Below are positions 41,388 to 50,345 of a stretch of DNA of 64,000 bases, piece by piece. A program made the position numbers and the translations under genes. Below the pieces are notes generated by a model. That model ran no database searches, was not told where the DNA came from, and was given only the letters and a program-made list of their open reading frames with translations. Every line of letters begins with the position of its first letter. The first letter of the stretch is position 1. The stretch is from JAOACQ01 sp049968515 (GTDB lineage Bacteria; Spirochaetota; Brevinematia; Brevinematales; JAOACQ01), in contig JBMFQR010000001.1 in assembly GCA_049968515.1 (NCBI GenBank), positions 55,152 through 119,151 on the forward strand. The letters are read 5' to 3'.

Positions 41388-42241
41388 GTAACAAGCTTGA
41401 AAGTTTGTTTAAATCTGTTGATACCTTGAAAGGTATTTTTCAATTTCTGTTTTTTACGGTTTGGGGATGGGTTGTACTGGCTATTTTTTTCCTGATAGTT
41501 GTGATATTGAACTCAAAGAATGAAAAGGGTATGTTTTCCTTCAGTAAATTCTTAGGAATATTGACTGACAGGCTTTTTTTCTTCTTTACCAACATTTCTC
41601 AGCTTTTCCTGAGTATTTTGATAGTTTTTACCCTTCTTTCTTTAAAGCCGGTTATTAATGAGATCTCGGAAACTCTTTCTATTTACAGGGATGTAAAAAA
41701 CCTTACTGCTTTAATGAAAAATCTAAAATCTGAAAGAAAGATTCTTGAGGTTCAGGCAATTCCAGAAGAGGATGGAAACATAAATCTGAAATTAAAATAC
41801 TTCGCTTATTCTCCTGTGAAGGACATTGATGTATTGACCGGCGAGGCAGAATACAAAATATACGGGAAAAAGGTGTATATTGATTCTCTTGTTGTAAATT
41901 TTAATTATTCACTTATTGAACAGGGAAAAGCTGTAAATCTTGCTTTGCCTTACAGGGCTTTTTCTGATTCTGTTTCCTTTGATGAGGGGGTTTCAATACT
42001 TTCAAAAGAGAATGATATACCACTTTCCTTAAAACTCGACGACAATTCGATTTTTTTGCTCGAGAAAAAAGAGTTTGATTCTGTAATTAAAAATGTAATG
42101 AAGGCACTGAGTGATAAAAAACTGGCTTTAAAGATGGGGATTAGGACTTTCTATAGTGAGGCGGTCGTTATAACCCCATCCAGAAATAAAACTTACTCTA
42201 TATATTCCACTGGAGTTGGTGGTTTAACGCTCGGCAGATAG
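41384..42241 (+). CDS. Membrane protein with C-terminal beta-rich domain, unknown
   Basis: A 285-residue protein not matching any family I know. Two membrane helices (about 20-43 and 65-90) precede a coiled coil (YRDVKNLTALMKNLKSERKI) and a beta-rich domain with VNLALPYRAFSDSVSFDEGV. In the neighbour upstream the matching part reads VFPLRLYSESVSPDKGFNL, a similar pattern, which suggests common descent. ATGA overlap with that gene indicates translational coupling, and the glycosyltransferase begins the same run. After its stop lies the MATE leader. Confidence 0.65.
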   Translation: MSNKLESLFKSVDTLKGIFQFLFFTVWGWVVLAIFFLIVVILNSKNEKGMFSFSKFLGILTDRLFFFFTNISQLFLSILIVFTLLSLKPVINEISETLSIYRDVKNLTALMKNLKSERKILEVQAIPEEDGNINLKLKYFAYSPVKDIDVLTGEAEYKIYGKKVYIDSLVVNFNYSLIEQGKAVNLALPYRAFSDSVSFDEGVSILSKENDIPLSLKLDDNSIFLLEKKEFDSVIKNVMKALSDKKLALKMGIRTFYSEAVVITPSRNKTYSIYSTGVGGLTLGR

Positions 42242-42260
42242 ATATTGTTTTTACGATGAT

Positions 42261-42373
42261 TGTAATCTCTTTAAAATGACAAATCTGGATTCGGGTATTA
42301 AGCATTGAGCACACGAGTGCCTGTAATCTGGCAATATTTCTCAAGCTATGTTAGAATGATTACACTTTTTTTT
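42261..42373 (+). promoter_or_regulatory. Riboswitch-like leader with a terminator ahead of the MATE gene
   Basis: A terminator-like hairpin pairs TGTAATC (42322-42328) with GATTACA (42358-42364), with an inner AATAT/ATGTT stem, followed by eight T (42366-42373). The same TGTAATC segment can instead pair upstream, GATT (42288-42291) with AATC (42325-42328), closing a hairpin capped by GCAC-ACGA-GTGC (42309-42320). Two exclusive folds before a T-run are the mark of a regulated leader. The ACGA loop recalls guanidine-II hairpins, but only one copy is seen. A second TGTAATC lies at 42261-42267. A TTTACG/TAAAAT promoter (about 42250-42277) may drive it. Confidence 0.55.
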
Positions 42374-42389
42374 CTGACAGGAGTCTTGT

Positions 42390-43721
42390 TTGAAGAATGA
42401 GATTTTAAAAAGGATGGCACTCATAGGTTTTCCCCTTATGCTCCAGATGATTGTACAGTACATTTTTTCCTTTACAGATATGGCATTTGTGGGAAATTAT
42501 GACTCCAATGGGCTTTCAGCTTTGACAAATGTTATGGCACCATATTTTATCTTTCTTTACTTTTTTTATGCTATTTCTCAGGGGCTGGCTATACTTATTT
42601 CTAACAATATTGGTGCACAGAAAATAAATATTGCGATAAGATTTGGCGAGAATGCTGTTTTTTTCAACCAGATCCTCTCCCTTTTTTATTTTGTTTTCTG
42701 GTTTTTTTTGGGAAGGTATGTTTTAATTTTAATGGGAGCAAAGGGAGAGGTTTTAAAACTTAGCGAAAATTATATTAAAATCCTTTCATTTTCATTTCTT
42801 ACCTTTGGGCTTGGTAGTACTGCAGGAGGTGTGCTTCAGGGAATAGGTAAAACCATACCAATTTTTGTTATCATCTTTTTCAAAACAGCCCTGAATATAT
42901 TTTTGAACTGGACTTTAATCTTTGGTAAATTCGGGCTTCCAGAATTTGGGGTGTCAGGCTCTGCGCTTGGCTCTGCCATAAGCAACATTGTTGGTGATAT
43001 TGTCGGCTTCATCTTTATTATGTCGCAGAAGGAATTCAAACTCAGAATAGGTGGAATTTTTAAGCCAAGTTTTTCTCTCTTTAAGAGAATGGTTTTTCTT
43101 GGAGTTCCGATGGGTATGGCTGGATTACTCTGGCAACTTGGACAGGCACTTCTTTTATTTATGTTGAATCAAATAAATCAGGTTTATTCAGGTTACGTGG
43201 GTGTGATAAGTAATATTGTGCAGATGACTGTTACTTTTTACTGGGGTGCAGCGATGAGTGTTATGATATTGATTAGCGAATACAGGGGCAGAAATCAGAC
43301 GGAGTCCATCAGCCTTATAAATAAATATGGGCTTTTATACAGTCTTTTAATATGTGTGATTTTTTCTCTCTTATTTTTGACTTTTCCTCATAGTTTTTTC
43401 AGGATATTTATCACTGAAGGTTCAAAAATTAAGGAACTTATCAGTCTTGTGCCATTTATAATTTTGATTGTTTTTCCAAAGGCTTGTAATGTTATATTTG
43501 ATCAGTCGATTCGAGGTTTGGGGGATTCAAAATGGGTAATGAATTTGCAGATTTTTGGTACTATTTATATAGTTTTTCTTGGTTTCCTTTTCATTCTCAA
43601 TTTGAAGTTAGGGGTACTTGGTGCTCTGCTTGCAGTAGCATTTGATGAAATCACAAGACTCTTTATTTATGTTTACAGATTTTACATCAAAGAAAAAAAT
43701 ATAAAGTTAAAGAAGATTTGA
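42390..43721 (+). CDS. MATE family efflux transporter
   Basis: A 443-residue inner-membrane MATE exporter (12 predicted helices) that expels cationic compounds in exchange for Na+ or H+. The family opening is clear (MALIGFPLMLQMIVQYIFSF, DMAFVGNYDSNGLSA), and the second half repeats the fold (VFLGVPMGMAGLLWQLGQAL). The start is the TTG at 42390, seven bases after AGGAG; the next ATG lacks a ribosome site. It is preceded by a leader with a terminator and alternative pairing, so it is probably ligand-regulated, and is followed after 13 bases by cellobiose phosphorylase. Confidence 0.9.
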   Translation: MKNEILKRMALIGFPLMLQMIVQYIFSFTDMAFVGNYDSNGLSALTNVMAPYFIFLYFFYAISQGLAILISNNIGAQKINIAIRFGENAVFFNQILSLFYFVFWFFLGRYVLILMGAKGEVLKLSENYIKILSFSFLTFGLGSTAGGVLQGIGKTIPIFVIIFFKTALNIFLNWTLIFGKFGLPEFGVSGSALGSAISNIVGDIVGFIFIMSQKEFKLRIGGIFKPSFSLFKRMVFLGVPMGMAGLLWQLGQALLLFMLNQINQVYSGYVGVISNIVQMTVTFYWGAAMSVMILISEYRGRNQTESISLINKYGLLYSLLICVIFSLLFLTFPHSFFRIFITEGSKIKELISLVPFIILIVFPKACNVIFDQSIRGLGDSKWVMNLQIFGTIYIVFLGFLFILNLKLGVLGALLAVAFDEITRLFIYVYRFYIKEKNIKLKKI

Positions 43722-43734
43722 GGAGGTTGGTTGT

Positions 43735-46170
43735 ATGAGGTTTGGTTATTTTGATGATGTAAGTAAGGAGTATGTTATTACTACTCCTGCTACTCCATAT
43801 CCCTGGATTAATTATCTCGGATGTGAGGAGTTTTTTTCGATTATTTCCAATACTGCTGGTGGTTATTCTTTCTACAAGGATGCCAGATTGAGGAGAATAA
43901 CACGTTTCAGATATAATAATGTTCCCCTCGATAGTGGCGGCAGGTATTTTTATATCAATGAGAACGGTGATATCTGGTCTCCAGGATGGAAACCTGTAAA
44001 GAAGGAGCTTGATAAATACGAGTGTCATCATGGTCTCGGGTATACAAGGATTATAGGTGAGAGAAATAAGTTATCCTGTGAGGTTTTGTTTTTTGTACCT
44101 CTCGGTGTAAATGCAGAAATTCAGAAGCTTACACTGACCAACAATGATAGCAAAGTGAGAAAGTTTAAGCTTTTCTCTTTTATCGAATGGTGCCTCTGGA
44201 ATGCGTGGGATGATCAGACCAACTTTCAGAGAAATTTTTCTACTGGCGAGGTTGAGATAGAGGGTTCTGTAATATATCATAAAACTGAATATCGAGAGAG
44301 AAGAAATCATTTTGCATTTTATTCTGCAAATGTGGAAATACAGGGTTATGATACAGACAGGGATAGTTTTATAGGTATGTACAATGGTTTTGATGCTCCC
44401 GATTCTGTGATTAAGGGGAAACCTAAAAACTCAGTTGCTGATGGGTGGGCGCCAATAGCTTCTCATTATTTTGAGATTGAATTAAAGCCGGGTGAGAAGA
44501 AGGATATTGTTTTTATACTTGGATATGTTGAGAATACGGAAGAAGAAAAATGGGCAGCAAAAAATGTAATTAATAAAAAAAGAGCTTATCAGATTATTGA
44601 AAGGTTCAAAAAATCAGAAGGCGTTGAAGATGCATTTAATAAGCTTAAGAATTACTGGGATGAGCTTCTTTCAAAATACCAGCTTTCGCATTTTGATGAG
44701 AAGTTGGCAAGGACTGTAAATATTTGGCATCAGTATCAGTGTATGGTAACCTTCAATATGTCAAGAAGCGCATCTTATTTTGAATCTGGAATTGGTCGTG
44801 GAATGGGCTTCAGAGATTCAAATCAGGATTTGCTTGGCTTTGTTCATCAGATACCTGATAGGGCAAGAGAGAGAATTTTGGATCTTGCTTCGACAATGTT
44901 TGAAGATGGTGGGGCATATCATCAATATCAGCCTTTAACAAAGAGGGGAAATAACGATATAGGCGGCAATTTTAATGATGATCCTCTCTGGATAATTCTA
45001 TCTACTGCAGCTTATATAAAGGAAACTGGTGACTGGACAATACTGAGGGAGGTCATTCCTTTTAATAATGATGAAAAAAATAAGGCTTCTCTCTTTGAGC
45101 ATTTGAAAAGGGCATACCATCATGTAACAAATAATTTAGGACCTCATAAACTTCCACTTATAGGTCGTGCTGATTGGAATGATTGTTTAAATCTGAACTG
45201 CTTTTCAAAAACTCCGGATGAGTCATATCAGACCACAACATCAAAGGATGGAAAGGTTGCGGAGTCTGTGTTTATAGCAGGTTTGTTTGTCCTTGTTACG
45301 CCGGATTATGTTGAGATGTGCAGGAAGATGGGGGAAAACAAAGAGGCTGAATGGGCACTAAAGGCAAGGGATGAAATGAAGGATGCAATTTTAAAACATG
45401 GCTGGGATGGAGAGTGGTTTGTAAGGGCATATGATGATTTTGGTAGAAAGGTTGGTAGTAAAGAATGTGAGGAAGGAAAGATTTTTATAGAGTCACAGGG
45501 AATATGTACAATGGCTGGAATAGGTGTTGAAGATGGAAAGGCAAAAATGGCGCTCGATTCCTGTATAAAATATCTTGATACTAAATATGGAATGGTATTA
45601 AACAATCCAGCTTTTACAAGGTATTACATAGAACTTGGCGAGATTTCAAGCTATCCACCGGGTTATAAAGAAAATGCGGGTGTGTTTTGCCATAATAATC
45701 CCTGGGTTATTGCTGGAGAGACTGTAATAGGAAGGGGTAAAAGGGCATTTGAGGCTTACAGAAAGATTACACCTGCCTATTTTGAGGAAGAAAGTGAGAT
45801 AAGAAAGGTTGAACCATATGTTTATTGCCAGATGGTTGCTGGCAAGGATGCTAAAAGACAGGGTGAGGGTAAGAATTCCTGGCTTACCGGAACAGCTGCA
45901 TGGGCATTCTATGTGATTTCACAGTGCATACTTGGTATAAAACCGGACTATGAGGGTTTGAAGATTGATCCATGTATTCCAGAGGACTGGGATGGATATG
46001 CTGTAAAAAGATACTTCAGGGATGCAGTATATGAGATAGAGATTAAGAATCCATCTCATGTATCAAAGGGAATAAAAAGTATAAAGGTTGATGGGAAAGA
46101 GATTAACTCAAACATACTTCCTGTGTTTAAGGATGGCAAAACACATAAAGTTGAAGTATTAATGGGATAA
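43735..46170 (+). CDS. Cellobiose phosphorylase, glycoside hydrolase family 94
   Basis: An 811-residue cytoplasmic GH94 enzyme that splits cellobiose with phosphate into glucose 1-phosphate and glucose. Length and opening (MRFGYFDDVSKEYVITTPATP, PWINYLG) match cellobiose phosphorylases rather than the much longer cyclic glucan enzymes. The catalytic Asp lies in GRADWNDCLNLN (about 477-488). RGMGFRDSNQDLLGFVHQ and the C-terminal CSP-like block (SWLTGTAAWAFYVISQ) are also typical. GAGGAGG precedes the start. Co-transcription with a MATE exporter is unusual. It fits with the xylan locus 9 kb away as part of plant-sugar use. Confidence 0.95.
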   Translation: MRFGYFDDVSKEYVITTPATPYPWINYLGCEEFFSIISNTAGGYSFYKDARLRRITRFRYNNVPLDSGGRYFYINENGDIWSPGWKPVKKELDKYECHHGLGYTRIIGERNKLSCEVLFFVPLGVNAEIQKLTLTNNDSKVRKFKLFSFIEWCLWNAWDDQTNFQRNFSTGEVEIEGSVIYHKTEYRERRNHFAFYSANVEIQGYDTDRDSFIGMYNGFDAPDSVIKGKPKNSVADGWAPIASHYFEIELKPGEKKDIVFILGYVENTEEEKWAAKNVINKKRAYQIIERFKKSEGVEDAFNKLKNYWDELLSKYQLSHFDEKLARTVNIWHQYQCMVTFNMSRSASYFESGIGRGMGFRDSNQDLLGFVHQIPDRARERILDLASTMFEDGGAYHQYQPLTKRGNNDIGGNFNDDPLWIILSTAAYIKETGDWTILREVIPFNNDEKNKASLFEHLKRAYHHVTNNLGPHKLPLIGRADWNDCLNLNCFSKTPDESYQTTTSKDGKVAESVFIAGLFVLVTPDYVEMCRKMGENKEAEWALKARDEMKDAILKHGWDGEWFVRAYDDFGRKVGSKECEEGKIFIESQGICTMAGIGVEDGKAKMALDSCIKYLDTKYGMVLNNPAFTRYYIELGEISSYPPGYKENAGVFCHNNPWVIAGETVIGRGKRAFEAYRKITPAYFEEESEIRKVEPYVYCQMVAGKDAKRQGEGKNSWLTGTAAWAFYVISQCILGIKPDYEGLKIDPCIPEDWDGYAVKRYFRDAVYEIEIKNPSHVSKGIKSIKVDGKEINSNILPVFKDGKTHKVEVLMG

Positions 46171-46193
46171 ATGAAGCTTTAGATTGGGCTAGT

Positions 46194-46400
46194 TTGAAGA
46201 TTCAATTAAAAATAGACACTGGTATATACTTTACAGTAAATGGTAAGGTAAATCTAACAAAATACGAATTCATAAAAGGAGTAATAGAGGGAACCTTTTT
46301 TTCCACAAATGTAGAATATTACGTAAATGGATATCAACAACCTGAGGTTTATCAGATTTTGAATGATAGCTTTAAGGTTAAAAGAGTAGAAGATGATTAA
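46194..46400 (+). CDS. Small hypothetical protein
   Basis: A possible 68-residue protein starting at a TTG, with no good ribosome site. The composition is protein-like (TGIYFTVNGKVNLTKYEFIK, EYYVNGYQQPEVYQI) and beta-rich, suggestive of a small barrel. It lies 23 bases after the cellobiose phosphorylase stop on the same strand. I do not recognise it; it may be real or chance. The 219-base gap after it (46401-46619) carries only the plsY promoter region and two near copies of aatatccaa (46477, 46505). Confidence 0.4.
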   Translation: MKIQLKIDTGIYFTVNGKVNLTKYEFIKGVIEGTFFSTNVEYYVNGYQQPEVYQILNDSFKVKRVEDD

Positions 46401-46539
46401 TCTTTTAGTTACAATAATAAGAATAGGGATATAAATCAAAGTCTGAAACTTAAAAAGTCGGCACCACTAAAAAAATATCCAACTATTGACTTGGAACGAC
46501 ACAAATATCCAATTACTTTATTTTTTTCTTTGTTCAATG

Positions 46540-46545
46540 TATAAT
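46540..46545 (+). promoter_or_regulatory. Probable -10 box of the plsY-gatA unit
   Basis: A perfect TATAAT at 46540-46545 lies 75 bases before plsY. The -35 region at 17 bases (TTTATT, 46517-46522) is weak, so the assignment is tentative. Confidence 0.4.
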
Positions 46546-46619
46546 CTTATCTGGATAAAGTTATGTTTGCATTTGCATCATAAGATAAAAAAGAGTAGAA
46601 TTACAGAGAGGTTCTGGTT

Positions 46620-47288
46620 ATGAATATATGGCAGTTTTGTGTTTCTCTTGTAGCCTTTTACCTTCTGGGTTCAGTGCCTTTCGGGCTGATTTACTCTCTG
46701 ATTTTTGGGGTCGACATTAGAAAGGTAGGTTCTGGTAATATTGGAGCTACAAATGTAAGCAGGCAATTTGGTTTTTTTAAAGGTTTTTTGCCGGTTTTTG
46801 TACTTGATTTTCTGAAAGGAGCATTACCTGTGATAGTTATAAAAAGTTTGGGAGTGAATTTCATTGACATAGATCTGGCAATGATTATCGCTGGTTTTGT
46901 AGCTGCCCTCGGTCATATTTTCCCGATATATCTTGGTTTTAAGGGAGGGAAAGGGGTGGCCACATTCGCAGGCATGTATTTTTTTATTGCACCACTTGAA
47001 AGTTTGCTTGCACTAATAGCCTTCTTAATAGTTCTTTTCCTTTCAAGGCTTATATACTTCTTTCTCAATAAGGAATATAGGTCTGGAGAAAATCCATTTA
47101 CTTTATTTTTTTCAGGTTTACAGAAAAGTGTCTGGATTTCATCAATTTCTGCGGCAATAGTTTTTCCAATAGCAATTTTTATATCTGAGCCTTTCAGAAT
47201 GTACCTTCTGGTTTTGAGCATCATAACAACTTTTGTGGTAATTTTTAGCCACAGGAAAAATATTAAGGAAGCAATAAAAAGAAAATGA
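46620..47288 (+). CDS. plsY: Glycerol-3-phosphate acyltransferase PlsY
   Basis: A 222-residue inner-membrane enzyme that transfers an acyl group from acyl phosphate to glycerol 3-phosphate, the first step of phospholipid synthesis. Family motifs are present: LLGSVPFGLIYSLIFG near the start, VGSGNIGATNVSRQFGFFKG (the phosphate-binding loop), and HIFPIYLGFKGGKGVATFAG (second glycine-rich loop). About seven helices. GAGG precedes the ATG at 46620. gatA follows after 7 bases. A usual partner, plsX, is not in the window. Confidence 0.95.
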   Translation: MNIWQFCVSLVAFYLLGSVPFGLIYSLIFGVDIRKVGSGNIGATNVSRQFGFFKGFLPVFVLDFLKGALPVIVIKSLGVNFIDIDLAMIIAGFVAALGHIFPIYLGFKGGKGVATFAGMYFFIAPLESLLALIAFLIVLFLSRLIYFFLNKEYRSGENPFTLFFSGLQKSVWISSISAAIVFPIAIFISEPFRMYLLVLSIITTFVVIFSHRKNIKEAIKRK

Positions 47289-47295
47289 GGAATTT

Positions 47296-48735
47296 ATGGA
47301 GCTTACAGACCTTACTTTAAAAGAATTATCAGATGGTTTAAAAGAAAAGAAGTTTTCTTCAAAAGAGGTTACAAAAGCCTATCTTGAAAATATAAAAAGG
47401 GATATTGGTGAGAAAGAACCGGTTAATGCCTATATAACTTTTCTTGAAGAAGAAGTTTTGAAAATGGCAGAAGAGGCTGACGGGTTTATTGCTAAAGGGG
47501 ATGCCACCGAACTTACCGGTATTCCAGTAGGGATAAAAGATAACATCAATGTAAGAGGTTTTCCTACCACTTGTGGTTCAAAAATTCTTAAGGGTTATAA
47601 TGCCACATATGATGCTACTGTATCAGAAAGATTGATAAGAAAAGAAAGAATGGTCTTACTTGGCAAGCTAAATATGGATGAATTTGCTATGGGTTCATCA
47701 AATGAGACTTCTTACTATGGAGTGGTAAGGAATCCTATTGACAGGAGCAGGGTACCGGGTGGTTCTTCTGGTGGTGCTGCGGCCGCAGTTGCTGCAAAGC
47801 TTGCACCTGTAACCTTAGGAAGTGATACAGGTGGATCTATCAGACAGCCTGCAGCTTTCTGTGGAGTTGTTGGGCTAAAGCCCACCTATGGTCTTGTATC
47901 GAGATATGGTCTTGTTGCTTTTGCTTCTTCACTGGATCAAATTGGGCCCATCGCGAAAACGGTTGAGGATGCTGCTATAATTTTGAGTGCGATAGAAGGT
48001 TATGATGAAAGAGATTCAACAAGCCTTAATATAAAGCCAAGACAATATAAGTTGACAGGCAATGTAAAGGGTTTAAAAGTAGGTATTCCAAATGAATTTT
48101 TTGTAGAAGGAATAGACAGCGATGTGAAGGAAAACATTTCTAAAACTCTTGAAGTATTAAGAGATCTTGGGGTGATGGTTTCTGAAATTTCACTTCCCCA
48201 CTCTGAATATGCTGTTCCCACTTATTATATTGTGGCTACTGCTGAGGCAAGTTCAAATCTTGAAAGATATGATGGGGTGAAGTATGGCTTCAGGGCGAAT
48301 GCAAAGACTCTTTCAGAATTATATCTTCTTTCAAGAAGCGAGGGTTTTGGTGCAGAGGTCAAAAGGAGAATAATGCTTGGCACATATGTGCTATCAGCAG
48401 GCTATTATGATGCGTACTATCTTAAGGCTTTGAAGGTCAGAAACTTGATTAAGTCAGATTTTGATAAAGCCTTTCAAAAGGTTGATGTGATTTTTTCACC
48501 TACAAGTCCCACCCCAGCTTTTAAAATCGGAGAGAAGCTAAATGATCCAATTTCTATGTACCTTTCCGATATATATACTATAGCTGTAAATCTTGCAGGT
48601 TTACCTGCTATATCAATTCCAACTGGATTTTCAAGAGAGGGGCTACCAATAGGGAGTCAGTTTATTGGTAGATTGCTCGATGAAGAGACTATCCTCAACC
48701 TTTCTTTTGCTCTTGAAAAGGCCTTGAGACAATGA
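47296..48735 (+). CDS. gatA: Asp-tRNA(Asn)/Glu-tRNA(Gln) amidotransferase subunit A
   Basis: A 479-residue amidase-signature enzyme that releases ammonia from glutamine for the GatCAB complex, which converts mischarged Glu-tRNA(Gln) or Asp-tRNA(Asn). The catalytic triad is Lys81 (GIPVGIKDN), Ser157 (VPGGSSGGAA) and Ser181 (LGSDTGGSIRQPAAFCG), with the spacing of known GatA. LLGKLNMDEFAMGSSNETSY is a GatA block. AGGA precedes the start. gatB and gatC are not next to it, so the subunits are encoded apart. It follows plsY after 7 bases. Confidence 0.95.
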   Translation: MELTDLTLKELSDGLKEKKFSSKEVTKAYLENIKRDIGEKEPVNAYITFLEEEVLKMAEEADGFIAKGDATELTGIPVGIKDNINVRGFPTTCGSKILKGYNATYDATVSERLIRKERMVLLGKLNMDEFAMGSSNETSYYGVVRNPIDRSRVPGGSSGGAAAAVAAKLAPVTLGSDTGGSIRQPAAFCGVVGLKPTYGLVSRYGLVAFASSLDQIGPIAKTVEDAAIILSAIEGYDERDSTSLNIKPRQYKLTGNVKGLKVGIPNEFFVEGIDSDVKENISKTLEVLRDLGVMVSEISLPHSEYAVPTYYIVATAEASSNLERYDGVKYGFRANAKTLSELYLLSRSEGFGAEVKRRIMLGTYVLSAGYYDAYYLKALKVRNLIKSDFDKAFQKVDVIFSPTSPTPAFKIGEKLNDPISMYLSDIYTIAVNLAGLPAISIPTGFSREGLPIGSQFIGRLLDEETILNLSFALEKALRQ

Positions 48736-48748
48736 GCAGGGGTGACCG

Positions 48749-50272
48749 GTGAATTTGAGATTGTTTTCCTTTATAGTTTCTGCCTGTTTCAACTTATTTC
48801 TTTTTCTTCAGTCACTGGCATTTCTTGTTTTTTTCTCAAGATATAAGAAGTTTATTCGTTATTCTTCTCTTTCTTTATTATATATTTCTCTTATAGGTTT
48901 ATTTAATTTTTTCACGAACGTTATAGGTATTTTAATTGCCTTTGAAAGTACTTTAAGTTTCTTTTACATCATTAAGACTACAATGGCAATCTTTGCCCTA
49001 ATATTTCTGGTGTATTTAATCAGGAATATGCTTGTTGCTCTCAAGGATTATACCTTTGTAGAAACTGATGAATACAAGGAAAAGACAAATCTTTATCTTA
49101 TAAATTTTACACTTATTTCCCTTCTTTTTATTGTTGCTAACTTTCTTTATGCTTTATTTTTTGCACAAGATGAAATGATATACAGGGTGCTTTCGATTCT
49201 TTTTGCTCTCTTTTTATTTTTAATTGTCATTCTTGAAATAGTTGAGTTTAGAAAGATAATAAGAAAAGAAAAGGGCAAAATGTCTGATATAAATCTCTTG
49301 AGGTTCAGGTTGATTTTTATTAGCGGTATATTTGCCATAATTCTCAGCAGTATCGATGTTGTATTCATCATTATGGACAGGATAAATCTTATAATAAAGT
49401 TTGGTTCAATGTATGCTTATGGAACAATATTTTTGTCATTGGGGTTGAGTTTCAATTTTATTTTTGAGTATCTTGATATACTTGTGAGGTCGTCAGAAAT
49501 AAACAAAAAGCTAACAGAACTCAATAGCAAGATAATGGATGACATCAGAACAGCACAATCATTACAGATTTCACTTCTACCACTGGATAAGCAGAAGGTT
49601 ATCCAGAATTACATTGATATGGAGATTTCATATATGCCGATGCAGAGTGTCGGTGGAGATTATTATGATTATTATCTTATAGATAATAATAAAATTTTGA
49701 TATTTCTTGGAGATGCTTCAGGACATGGTATTTATGCTGCAATGATATGGGCAATGTTGAAGGTTGAAATCGAGGAGCTTATTGAGGAAAAAAAGTTTAC
49801 AGATTTAGGAAATTCCTTTTTCATTCTTAATCAGAGATTGACAAGAGTGCTTGAAAATACCTATTCTTATGCCACTCTTTTTTCTACTTTGATTGATCTT
49901 GAGGAGCAAAAGCTTAATTTTATTTCTGCAGGTCATATTGACCAGCTTTATTTTGACTATTCGGAAGGTTCTCTTCAGTTTTTGAGAAATAAAAATCCTA
50001 TAATCGGTACTTTTAGAAATGCCTCATTTTCTACGAGCACTGTAAACTTTAATAAGGGTGATGTTCTTATAATGTATAGCGATGGAATTATTGAAGGATT
50101 GAATCCCCATGAGGAACAACTCGGCAGGACAAGGCTTATGGAGATTGTGAAAAAAACCAATCTTGAGGGAAGCGCATCAGAGATATTGAGTGAAATTCTT
50201 ATACATCTGGAAGAGTTTTTTGAAGGTACATTGCAGAAGGATGACAGAACTTTGATGGTGATAAAATTATAA
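48749..50272 (+). CDS. Membrane-bound RsbU/SpoIIE-type protein phosphatase
   Basis: A 507-residue protein with about seven N-terminal helices (1-245, a 7TM sensor-like block), a short coiled coil (EINKKLTELNSKIMDDIRTA) and a C-terminal PP2C/SpoIIE phosphatase domain (about 275-507). Metal-binding Asp residues are visible in SVGGDYYDYYLID, FLGDASGHGIYAAMIWA and the terminal LQKDDRTLMVIKL. Such enzymes dephosphorylate STAS antagonists to release sigma factors or other targets. The start is a GTG preceded by GGGGTG. A single STAS protein is encoded at 11475, a possible but unproven partner. Confidence 0.9.
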   Translation: MNLRLFSFIVSACFNLFLFLQSLAFLVFFSRYKKFIRYSSLSLLYISLIGLFNFFTNVIGILIAFESTLSFFYIIKTTMAIFALIFLVYLIRNMLVALKDYTFVETDEYKEKTNLYLINFTLISLLFIVANFLYALFFAQDEMIYRVLSILFALFLFLIVILEIVEFRKIIRKEKGKMSDINLLRFRLIFISGIFAIILSSIDVVFIIMDRINLIIKFGSMYAYGTIFLSLGLSFNFIFEYLDILVRSSEINKKLTELNSKIMDDIRTAQSLQISLLPLDKQKVIQNYIDMEISYMPMQSVGGDYYDYYLIDNNKILIFLGDASGHGIYAAMIWAMLKVEIEELIEEKKFTDLGNSFFILNQRLTRVLENTYSYATLFSTLIDLEEQKLNFISAGHIDQLYFDYSEGSLQFLRNKNPIIGTFRNASFSTSTVNFNKGDVLIMYSDGIIEGLNPHEEQLGRTRLMEIVKKTNLEGSASEILSEILIHLEEFFEGTLQKDDRTLMVIKL

Positions 50273-50345
50273 TATAGGTCTTGATTTTTTCGAGGTGATA
50301 TTGTATGATAAGCTTGTCTTTAAATTTATTAAATCTGGAGGAGAT

